From the NCBI GenBank assembly GCA_002387605.1, contig DGJU01000068.1, positions 1-30,632 of the forward strand: a stretch of DNA of 30,632 nt, written 5' to 3'. Position 1 is the first letter of the stretch. Each line of letters starts with the position of its first letter. A program made the position numbers and the translations under genes. The stretch comes from Alphaproteobacteria bacterium UBA4588. GTDB taxonomy: Bacteria; Pseudomonadota; Alphaproteobacteria; Puniceispirillales; Puniceispirillaceae. Under the pieces are notes generated by a model. The model worked only from the letters and a program-made list of their open reading frames with translations. It was not told where the DNA came from and made no database searches. Positions 24,745 to 30,632 of the stretch are shown here, piece after piece.

Positions 24745-25839
24745 TCAGCTTTTCCCTGATAGCCGTTTTGCAAAGATATCTGCAAACACGTCAGTACCGC
24801 ATGTGCCATTTAAATCGGGCGTGCGTGTTTCAGGCTGGCTTACCATATCAGCCATGACATCATCTATCATCTGAGCGGCCTGCCCGAAACAAGGCTCGCT
24901 CCTACGCACGCCAATCCAGCGCAGCAGCATTGCTGCCGAGCCAATAAGAGAGCATGGATTAGCTTTATTTTGACCGGCAAGTGACGGTGCTGAGCCATGC
25001 TGAGCTTGCGCTACTGCAAATTTCTCGCCCGCATTTAGCGATGCAGCAAGCCCAAGCCCGCCAGCAAGCTCCGATGCCTCATCAGACAGAATATCGCCAA
25101 ACATATTAGTTGTGACAATCACATCAAAGGCACCTGCATCACGGATAAGAAGGGCTGCCATTGCATCAACAAGCTGTTCTTCATACTCAACATTCGGAAA
25201 TTCAGCGCCAACATTTCGCACACACTCTAGAAACAGCCCATCTGAGACACGCAATACATTTGCTTTATGGACAGCTGTTACCTTACTGCGGCGCTGTGCG
25301 GCCAGCTCAAAGGCTGAGCGGGCAATCCGCAGTGATGCGTCGCGTGTTACTTTGCGAACCGATAATGCTAAATCATCTGTTGGCATAAACTCGCCCGGCC
25401 CAAGTGACATCGAACGGTCAGCATAAAACCCTTCGGTATTTTCGCGCACCACAATCAGGTCAACAGGGATGCCGCAAGGGGTTGCAACCCCCTCAAAAGA
25501 TTTTGCCGGTCTGATATTAGCATAGAGGTCGAGCTGTTTACGCAAACTACCAGACGGGTTAATGCCGCCTTCAGCCACTGGCGGATAATCATTATGAGAT
25601 ACCGGACCAAGTATAATCCCATCGCAGGACCGCGCCATTTCCAGCACATTATCAGGAAAGGTGGTGCCGCTCTGTTGCAGCGCTGTTAACCCAATATCAG
25701 CATGCCTGATATCAACATCAAAGCCGCATCGAGCAGCAGCTGCTGTGATAATATGAATTGTGGCCTGCGTAATTTCAGGACCAATACCATCGCCGTCAAG
25801 GCAAAGAAGCTGAACAGAGGGGGGCTGATGATCTGACAT
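24745..25839 (-). CDS. Isocitrate/isopropylmalate-type dehydrogenase
   Basis: A member of the beta-decarboxylating dehydrogenase family (364 residues), which oxidises and decarboxylates (2R,3S)-2-hydroxy-3-carboxyacids with NAD(P). Blocks seen are LDGDGIGPEIT, GSLRKQLDLYANIRPAK, VVRENTEGFYADRS, VTAVHKANVLRVSDGLFLEC (catalytic Lys), DVIVTTNMFGDILSDEASELAG (Mg-binding Asp residues) and AQHGSAPSLAGQNKANP. The early NPSGSLRKQLDLYANIRP is shared by homoisocitrate, isocitrate and tartrate/isopropylmalate enzymes. leuC and leuD are not adjacent, so I would not call it LeuB; a dehydrogenase for tartrate-like or homoisocitrate-like substrates is as likely. AAGAGG precedes the ATG. Confidence 0.88.
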   Translation of the reverse strand: MSDHQPPSVQLLCLDGDGIGPEITQATIHIITAAAARCGFDVDIRHADIGLTALQQSGTTFPDNVLEMARSCDGIILGPVSHNDYPPVAEGGINPSGSLRKQLDLYANIRPAKSFEGVATPCGIPVDLIVVRENTEGFYADRSMSLGPGEFMPTDDLALSVRKVTRDASLRIARSAFELAAQRRSKVTAVHKANVLRVSDGLFLECVRNVGAEFPNVEYEEQLVDAMAALLIRDAGAFDVIVTTNMFGDILSDEASELAGGLGLAASLNAGEKFAVAQAQHGSAPSLAGQNKANPCSLIGSAAMLLRWIGVRRSEPCFGQAAQMIDDVMADMVSQPETRTPDLNGTCGTDVFADIFAKRLSGKS

Positions 25840-25896
25840 GTAACCTCTTCAGGAAAGGGATAATGAACGCGCTCAAAGCTTAGCCGAGCCAGCTAT

Positions 25897-25922
25897 TTTT
25901 ATGCCCTTTTTTCAGCATAAAA
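25897..25922. other. AT-rich hairpin between methyltransferase and dehydrogenase genes
   Basis: TTTTATGC (25897-25904) and GCATAAAA (25915-25922) form a perfect 8-base stem around 10 bases. It lies in the 166-base gap between the two minus-strand genes. There is no clean T tract after it on the minus strand, so it may be a weak terminator, an operator or neither. Confidence 0.35.
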
Positions 25923-26005
25923 CAAAGAAAATGATATCTAAGTTGCCCCCATTACCTTTCTGGAAGGCATCATTCACCAAAATTCTGCCCAAAAAATAAA
26001 GCCTG

Positions 26006-26602
26006 TTAGGCAGACTTTTGATAAAACCCGCCAATCCATGGCTCATCTGTGCCTGCCATACCTCTTGATTTGCCATAAATTTTCTCATCTACAGCAAAGC
26101 CTGGCTTTATCAGGATGGAATCCAATTCATCCTCCTCATAATAGGCATAATGTCGCCCGAATTTATCACGCATTTCACCATCCCCGAGCTTGAGAGCAAC
26201 AAATAACCAGCCATGCGGTTTTAAGGATGTATGAAGCGCAGAAATAAGGTGTGGGAATTCTGATTTAGGGGCATGGAGCAAGCTAAAATTAGCCCATACT
26301 CCATCATAGATATTGTTATCATCAAGCTCAGAAAACAGGGCAACAGAGGCATCAAGCTGATACAGCTCATTTGCCGTTCTGACCATTTCTGCTGACCCAT
26401 CACGGCAGACAGGCAGCAGCCCTTCAGCCCGCATAGCGGCAGCCGAATCTCCAACCCCACAGCCAAAATCAAGAATAGTTGCGCCAGCCTTAAACCGGCT
26501 CATGAAAGATTTTAGCGTTTTGGTATTCGGAAGCTTATCAACCAATGCCCGATATTTTTCAACATTTTGGTTATAAACCTCAATTGTTTGTTTATCGCTC
26601 AT
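26006..26602 (-). CDS. Class I SAM-dependent methyltransferase
   Basis: A 198-residue Rossmann-like methyltransferase. Motif I ILDFGCGVGDSAAAM lies at about 43-57, the post-I acidic region at CRDGSAEMV, and the block YDGVWANFSLLHAPKSEFPHLISALHTSLKPHGWLFVALKLGDGE covers motifs III-V (shown as two conserved parts, WANFSLLH and LKPHGWLFVALK). This is the ubiE/methyltransf_11-25 style of small-molecule methylase; substrate unknown. It stands alone on the minus strand. Confidence 0.9.
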   Translation of the reverse strand: MSDKQTIEVYNQNVEKYRALVDKLPNTKTLKSFMSRFKAGATILDFGCGVGDSAAAMRAEGLLPVCRDGSAEMVRTANELYQLDASVALFSELDDNNIYDGVWANFSLLHAPKSEFPHLISALHTSLKPHGWLFVALKLGDGEMRDKFGRHYAYYEEDELDSILIKPGFAVDEKIYGKSRGMAGTDEPWIGGFYQKSA

Positions 26603-26758
26603 ATCGCGCCGCCTTTACGCACCTGTAATGGAACACCTATCACGCTATATCGGAAAGCGGATTATGCATAGCTTGAAAACTATTTTTACCCGATTATCTG
26701 CGTTGTCTTCATAACGCGCCAAATATCCTTATTTTCAAAAAATAACTCTGCTCAGTAC

Positions 26759-26772
26759 CGATAATCTTATCG
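26759..26772. repeat. Palindrome upstream of slyX
   Basis: CGATAA and TTATCG form perfect arms around TC. It lies 56 bases before the slyX ATG in the 225-base gap between the methyltransferase and slyX. The rest of the gap shows no clear promoter or RNA. Confidence 0.3.
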
Positions 26773-26827
26773 CGCCTATAACGCATAACTCTTTGCCGCC
26801 CGTCACGCATGATGATAGAACAGCGTT

Positions 26828-27031
26828 ATGGATAAAAAACTACAAGAAATTCAGGAACAGGCCGCTTTTATGCAGGCAGAAATCGCGCAGATGAGCGAAG
26901 AGCTTTATGCTCAGCAGAAGGATATTACAGCCCTTCGTATGGAAATAGCAGTTCTTACCACCAAGTTACAGAGCACGCAGGAAAGCGGCATTCTCAGGCC
27001 AGATGAAGATGTACCGCCGCCGCATTATTAA
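26828..27031 (+). CDS. slyX: SlyX family protein
   Basis: A 67-residue coiled-coil protein of the SlyX family, function unknown. The heptad-rich helix runs from residue 3 to about 50 and the C-terminus is DEDVPPPHY, where PPPHY is the family mark. It converges on the MarC gene with 34 bases between. The ribosome-binding site is weak (AACAGCG upstream of the ATG). Confidence 0.93.
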   Translation: MDKKLQEIQEQAAFMQAEIAQMSEELYAQQKDITALRMEIAVLTTKLQSTQESGILRPDEDVPPPHY

Positions 27032-27065
27032 GCCTTAATGTTCGGCGCATAGCCGCACGGGCACA

Positions 27066-27707
27066 TTAGCGCATTGAAACGATATTAAGGGCTGTCATCC
27101 CATCGACAATATATTGCACAGATAAGGCTGCCAGAATAATAGCGGTAATACGCGAAAATACGTTGGTTACCCGCTGATCAATCAGGTTTTCAGCCAGAGA
27201 GGCTGCTGTTAGGATACATCCTGTCACAACCATCACAGCCAGCAAGGCTGCATATCCGGCCAGTGTCATCGCAAGGCCCTTATCAAAATCGGCAGACACG
27301 ACCATCACCGACATAATAGCGGCAGGTCCTGCAAGAAGCGGGATCGCCAACGGAAAGATAGCCACATTTTCAGGCTCATCGTCACCTGCTTCACCAATCG
27401 GAGATGTTTCCTTCTTTTTACGGGCCTGGCGCTTGCTGTTCAGCATGTCCCATGCCACCAGAAACAGAATAAGCCCGCCAGCAATTTTAAAAGCAGGCTC
27501 CCCAATCCGCAAATAATGCAATACCCATGACCCACATGTCGCAAAGAACAGCATGATCATAGTTGCGACAATGGTTGCTTCTATGGCTGTGCGGGTTCTG
27601 GCTGCTTTGCCTAGATGAGATGTCACAGCAATAAAAATCGGCGCATTACCAATAGGGTCAACAACCACAAAATAAATAATGAAAGCGGTGATGAATGTTT
27701 CTATCAC
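27066..27707 (-). CDS. MarC family integral membrane protein
   Basis: An inner-membrane protein of 213 residues with about six hydrophobic helices. The first helix carries the family mark FVVVDPIGNAPIFIAVT (about 14-30), and PLAIPLLAGPAAI starts the second half, as expected for the internally repeated MarC/UPF0056 fold. Basic residues at about 90-100 (KRQARKKK) lie in a cytoplasmic loop. Despite the name, the family is not shown to be an antibiotic efflux pump, and its substrate is unknown. Confidence 0.93.
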   Translation of the reverse strand: MIETFITAFIIYFVVVDPIGNAPIFIAVTSHLGKAARTRTAIEATIVATMIMLFFATCGSWVLHYLRIGEPAFKIAGGLILFLVAWDMLNSKRQARKKKETSPIGEAGDDEPENVAIFPLAIPLLAGPAAIMSVMVVSADFDKGLAMTLAGYAALLAVMVVTGCILTAASLAENLIDQRVTNVFSRITAIILAALSVQYIVDGMTALNIVSMR

Positions 27708-27967
27708 GAACGAACTCTTTTGGTCTTAAAAAGGGATGATATTTAGCGAATAATAGCCTACGCGCGCCATCGCATAAAGGCAATGCAGCAGGTATAACAG
27801 CGTTTTGTAGCTCTGATAGATAAAAAACCTGATTTGCGACTGCATTAATCGGGGGCATAATGCTAGCACAGGAAGGATAACCCTTTCATGCTAGTTATGA
27901 AAAAGGCAGACTATTGTTACAGTTATTCTGCTGTTATCTTTAACCGCGCCTTTGCCAGGAGAGTTCC

Positions 27968-28399
27968 ATGTCGCTTATCATTGTGCTGAAATTTTTTCAC
28001 TATATCGCATTATTTCTTGCTGGCGGCTTAGGCGTTGCAAATAGCTTGCTTGCAAAGGCGCATCAGAAGGCTGGCATGCCGCCTGCCCCGCCTGTCCAGA
28101 AGACAATGATGATGCTGGCACGTATTGGACTAATTGCAATACTCATTTTATGGGTGACGGGCATCGGGCTTGGCCATGCTATCTATGGTGGCTTTGACCT
28201 TGGCTGGGCTTTTCATATGAAATTATTCGGCGCTACTATATTGTTGCTGGTTATTTCATTTTTGAATTACCACCTTGCCTCTAGCGCTAAAAAGGCAGTC
28301 CCGCCTCATCCAACGGTGATGAAAATCGTTCCAATGATTACCCGTGGGGCTTTGGTTTTAGTGCTTGCCGGAATAGCGATTGTGACAACATCCCAGTAG
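27968..28399 (+). CDS. Small four-helix membrane protein of unknown function
   Basis: A 143-residue protein with four hydrophobic helices at about 5-27, 50-70, 78-102 and 120-140. Possible haem or metal ligands are His11 in the first helix (KFFHYIALFLAGG) and His residues in GLGHAIYGG and WAFHMKLFG. The pattern is reminiscent of CopD-like or other small haem/metal membrane proteins but I cannot assign it. CAGGAGAG precedes the ATG. It converges on the cytochrome gene with 12 bases between stops. The 260-base gap upstream holds only weak inverted repeats around TGCTAGCA (27861-27868). Confidence 0.75.
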   Translation: MSLIIVLKFFHYIALFLAGGLGVANSLLAKAHQKAGMPPAPPVQKTMMMLARIGLIAILILWVTGIGLGHAIYGGFDLGWAFHMKLFGATILLLVISFLNYHLASSAKKAVPPHPTVMKIVPMITRGALVLVLAGIAIVTTSQ

Positions 28400-28411
28400 C
28401 CCATCAGCATG

Positions 28412-28894
28412 TTACTGGTTACTCGACCGCTGGGAGATCTGGTCATGCTGGCGCTGAATTTTCCGAGGCCATTGGCTTTTAATGTAAGACAGCACTGCAA
28501 TAATCTCTCTATCAGATAGCTGGTCTTCATAAGCTGGCATATTGTTGGGATAGGTATTTTTAATCATTGCCTCAATGCCATATTTGGTAACCGCGAAAAG
28601 ATAGTCATCAGGATGGTGCCACGTATGACCAGTTTCATCATGCGGCGGTGCCGGCAACCTGCCATTTGCCATACGCGAGCGCCAGTTTGCCTGCCCTTGC
28701 AGAGCAGCGCCATGACAGGCAGCGCAATTCTGGACATAGACAGCGCCGCCGAGGCTGACTAATTCTGTATCGTTCGGCATGAGCTGAATACGGGCATTGC
28801 CAGCAGGAGCAGAGGTTATAAAATATGCTGCCACCACACTCAGTAAGGCGCCGCCCGCAACCAATAACATCATGGTAGTAGATAATTTTGCCAT
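28412..28894 (-). CDS. Membrane-anchored c-type cytochrome
   Basis: A single-haem cytochrome c of 160 residues. The N-terminal hydrophobic helix (about 8-27) anchors or exports it; the haem motif CAACH is at 57-61, and Met119 in NNMPAY is the likely sixth ligand. The block PPHDETGHTWHHPDDYLF between them is a distinctive His-rich loop. The start is ATG at 28894, one base after the stop of the DUF4396 gene (TAG-G-ATG), indicating translational coupling; a TTG at 28915 is rejected. Maturation would use the Ccm system represented by the CcmH-CcmI gene at 2003. Context suggests a periplasmic electron-transfer role in metal stress. Confidence 0.9.
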   Translation of the reverse strand: MAKLSTTMMLLVAGGALLSVVAAYFITSAPAGNARIQLMPNDTELVSLGGAVYVQNCAACHGAALQGQANWRSRMANGRLPAPPHDETGHTWHHPDDYLFAVTKYGIEAMIKNTYPNNMPAYEDQLSDREIIAVLSYIKSQWPRKIQRQHDQISQRSSNQ

Positions 28895-28895
28895 C

Positions 28896-29342
28896 CTAGT
28901 GACAGGCCTTTCCAAGTGCCTTCAGACGCCAGTAATTATAGGGAAGCGGCGCAATGAAGCCGGCAATAAGCATAGGGGGTATCACCCACCATGTCAGCAT
29001 AGCGCCGCCAGTTAAAGCGACATCCGTAAGGTTCATTGCAAGTTCCATCGCAATCATTGAGATAAGAGACATCCCAACAGCTGTGCGGAACGCTAAGCCC
29101 AAAGCCATTTGACGGCTCAATATTACTGTTTCAAGCAGGATTGAGGTAAGCAGACCGTTCAGAATTGCCAGAGCCATAATTGCCCAGACAGGCCAGCCAA
29201 TCCCCGAAAGCTGAAAAAAGGCAATGGTACCAAAATCGCCTATCGAACATCCCAACAAGCACCATAAGGTGTTGACTGACGCCCTGCGCCACGTATGCCG
29301 GCATTGCCATGTAAACGCACTATTTTGTGATAATGTTGCCAT
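28896..29342 (-). CDS. DUF4396 family membrane protein
   Basis: A four-helix membrane protein of 148 residues. Recognised family blocks are LLGCSIGDFGTIAFFQ, LNGLLTSILLETVIL, GMSLISMIAMELAMNLTD, and the C-terminal WWVIPPMLIAGFIAPLPYNYWRLK ending in CH (the last quoted as its parts WWVIPP and PLPYNYWRLK). Conserved Met, His and Cys residues suit metal handling. It is the first gene of a two-gene operon with the cytochrome and is read from a MerR-type promoter shared with the divergent CueR-like gene. The exact function of DUF4396 is unknown. Confidence 0.88.
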   Translation of the reverse strand: MATLSQNSAFTWQCRHTWRRASVNTLWCLLGCSIGDFGTIAFFQLSGIGWPVWAIMALAILNGLLTSILLETVILSRQMALGLAFRTAVGMSLISMIAMELAMNLTDVALTGGAMLTWWVIPPMLIAGFIAPLPYNYWRLKALGKACH

Positions 29343-29389
29343 TTATATTATGCCGTTTGCCTGTTGCCACTTTAGAGGATAGAAATGAA

Positions 29390-29420
29390 GAGATACGGCC
29401 TCCCCTTGGGGGAGAGTAAA
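29390..29420 (-). promoter_or_regulatory. MerR-type promoter with 19-base spacer upstream of the DUF4396-cytochrome operon
   Basis: On the minus strand TTTACT (29420-29415) and TATCTC (29395-29390) are separated by 19 bases. The spacer begins with the dyad CTCCCC-CAA-GGGGAG (29414-29400). A too-long spacer carrying a dyad is the mark of promoters twisted open by MerR-family activators such as CueR. The site is within 20 bases of the cueR-like start, so the regulator could also repress itself here. Confidence 0.6.
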
Positions 29421-29431
29421 GGAGAAATGTG

Positions 29432-29824
29432 ATGAATATCGGCAAAGCAGCACAGAAGGCCGGCCTATCCGTAAAAACAGTGCGATATTACGCAAATATC
29501 GGAATGGTCTCACCGCAGCGCAACACGCAGACATCTTATCGCGATTACGCAGATGATGATGTTGCCAAGCTCCATTTCATCGGCAAGGCACGCCGGTTTA
29601 ATTTCAGCATCGAGGAATGCAAGGAATTGCTCTCGTTATATGAAGATAAAAACAGAACCAGTCAGGAAGTCAAAACCCTCACCCTTGCCAAGATAGCCGA
29701 AATTGATAGCAAGCTTACCGAGCTAACATCCCTAAAAGACCAGCTTCAGCTTCTTGCAAAGGGCTGTAAAGGTAATGACAGGCCGGACTGTCCTATTCTA
29801 GATGCGTTAAGCATAAAACCCTAA
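29432..29824 (+). CDS. cueR: MerR family regulator, CueR-type (Cu(I)-responsive)
   Basis: A 130-residue transcription factor. The N-terminal winged helix MNIGKAAQKAGLSVKTVRYY is typical, a dimerisation coiled coil follows (about 75-110), and the metal loop CKGNDRPDC holds two Cys eight apart, followed by PIL; this is the CueR signature for Cu(I), Ag(I) or Au(I). The start is ATG at 29432 with AAAGGAG 7 bases upstream; a GTG at 29429 is next to it. It is divergent from the DUF4396-cytochrome operon. No copper ATPase or multicopper oxidase lies in the window, so its wider targets are elsewhere. Confidence 0.92.
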   Translation: MNIGKAAQKAGLSVKTVRYYANIGMVSPQRNTQTSYRDYADDDVAKLHFIGKARRFNFSIEECKELLSLYEDKNRTSQEVKTLTLAKIAEIDSKLTELTSLKDQLQLLAKGCKGNDRPDCPILDALSIKP

Positions 29825-29837
29825 GATGAGCGGAGTG

Positions 29838-30632
29838 CTAACTGCCGCTTTTATGACGTGAGTTATGCGATAGCCGCGGAACATCGGAGCCTGTTAACTC
29901 GCAATGCGCTTCGAGCATTCCTGAAAAATCCTTTCCGCCAAACCCGCGTGCCCTAGCTGAACTAAAGGCTTCACGTGCGGCAGCAGCCATCGGCATTGGG
30001 ACTTGTGCTGCGTTTGCAGCTTCCACAACAAGCGTTAAATCCTTATGCGCCAAATCGATGGTGAACCCCGGCTCACTATCATGATTAAGCACTTTGGCAG
30101 GCCATGCAATTTTCAGCTGTCCATTGGTAGCTGTCGTGCCATAGAGGACATCCAGTGTACTATCGAGATCAAGACCGAATTTGGCTGTAAGAGCAAGCGC
30201 TTCTGCATTCATCTGACAATAAGAAATTGCAAGGAAATTATTGACCAGCTTGGTGCGCGTGCCAGCGCCAGCAGGGCCGCAATGATAGATTTCACTGCCC
30301 ATTACATTCAATAGCGGCAACACCCTATCAAAATCAGATACCTCGCCGCCAACCATAAACAGAGACTGGCCTGCATCAGCGTGCGATGCCAGCCTGCCAA
30401 CAGGAGCATCAATAAACCCAATATTCTGCTTCAAACAGAGCGCCGCCATTTTATCAGATGTTTCGGGGCGGACCGTACTCATATCCATGATAGTAGCGCC
30501 TGCCTTGGCTGTGGATAGCACCCCGCCGGGTCCGGCAATGACAGCTTCAACAATTTCAGAATTTGGCAGCATAGTAATAATGATATCGCTTTGTGCCGCA
30601 ACATCTGCGATCGATGCACAAAGATGCCCGCC
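29838..30632 (-). CDS. NAD(P)-dependent beta-hydroxyacid dehydrogenase (YihU/GarR-like), 5'-truncated
   Basis: A member of the 3-hydroxyisobutyrate dehydrogenase family whose start lies beyond the window: the frame is open from 30632 and reads GGHLCASIADVAAQSDIIIT before the internal Met. The visible part has TMLPNSEIVEAV, DMSTVRPETS, the substrate block FIDAPVGRLASHADAGQS, GPAGAGTRTKLVNNFLA with the catalytic Lys (30249-30251), and IDLAHKDL. From memory, DAPVGR followed by an Ala/Ser-rich stretch, KLVNN and FTIDLAHKDL are nearer to sulfolactaldehyde reductase YihU than to GarR or MmsB, which usually have DAPVSGG. The substrate is therefore uncertain: sulfolactaldehyde, succinic semialdehyde or tartronate semialdehyde. 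Confidence 0.87.
   Translation of the reverse strand, partial: GGHLCASIADVAAQSDIIITMLPNSEIVEAVIAGPGGVLSTAKAGATIMDMSTVRPETSDKMAALCLKQNIGFIDAPVGRLASHADAGQSLFMVGGEVSDFDRVLPLLNVMGSEIYHCGPAGAGTRTKLVNNFLAISYCQMNAEALALTAKFGLDLDSTLDVLYGTTATNGQLKIAWPAKVLNHDSEPGFTIDLAHKDLTLVVEAANAAQVPMPMAAAAREAFSSARARGFGGKDFSGMLEAHCELTGSDVPRLSHNSRHKSGS

Noticed and set aside
27708..27967. The 260-base gap before the four-helix membrane protein as a possible small RNA
   Set aside because: Only weak repeats around TGCTAGCA are visible, without a convincing promoter, stable fold or terminator.
1..30632. CRISPR array, tRNA, rRNA, transposase or phage genes
   Set aside because: No regularly spaced repeats, tRNA cloverleaf, rRNA-like segment or recombinase/transposase motif was seen on either strand by eye.

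Overview
The window looks like part of a chromosome from a marine, heterotrophic alphaproteobacterium, perhaps a SAR116-like lineage. That placement is inferred from gene content (TRAP and sugar ABC transport, CcmH/CcmI, malonyl-CoA decarboxylase, a CueR-type regulator, DUF2805, DUF4396, a phytanoyl-CoA dioxygenase) and moderate GC, not from a marker gene. Coding density is very high. No gap exceeds about 260 bases, and I see no rRNA, tRNA, insertion sequence, prophage or CRISPR array.

Layout. Positions 1-4954 (+) hold the 3' part of a TRAP large permease with a long extra C-terminal domain, a CcmH-CcmI fusion for cytochrome c maturation, and malonyl-CoA decarboxylase. Positions 4958-17407 form a cyclitol/sugar island: iolD-iolE (-), two long Gfo/Idh/MocA dehydrogenases (+) flanking a complete sugar-type ABC importer on the - strand (binding protein, permease, ATPase), an SDR (+), an SDR-iolG operon (-), and a divergent SMP-30/gluconolactonase-like gene (+). 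The likely flow is uptake by the ABC system, oxidation by IolG and related dehydrogenases, dehydration by IolE and ring opening by IolD. The SDR plus lactonase could form a parallel aldose-to-aldonate branch. iolB, iolC and iolA are absent from the window.

Positions 17413-21257 (-) look like one operon: a type II haloacid dehalogenase-like HAD, an Ldh-family dehydrogenase, a BaiN/HI0933-type flavoprotein, and two tandem overlapping Lin0512-family proteins of unknown function. Positions 21397-24741 (+) carry an aldo/keto reductase, a phytanoyl-CoA dioxygenase-family oxygenase, a fatty-acid hydroxylase-family membrane protein and a small DUF2805 protein. Positions 24745-28399 are mixed single genes: an isocitrate/isopropylmalate-type dehydrogenase, a methyltransferase, SlyX, MarC and a four-helix membrane protein.

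Positions 28412-29824 hold a divergent metal-response module: a CueR-type MerR regulator facing a DUF4396 membrane protein plus a c-type cytochrome. Between them lies a promoter with the 19-base spacer and central dyad typical of MerR control. The window ends in a beta-hydroxyacid dehydrogenase whose 5' end is cut off and whose sequence recalls sulfolactaldehyde reductase (YihU).

The most noteworthy points are the roughly 130-residue insertion in the ABC permease, the C-terminal extension on the TRAP permease, the MerR-type promoter upstream of the DUF4396/cytochrome pair, the Lin0512 tandem in a redox operon, and small tandem duplications at two translation start regions. I found no convincing wholly new defence or mobile system.
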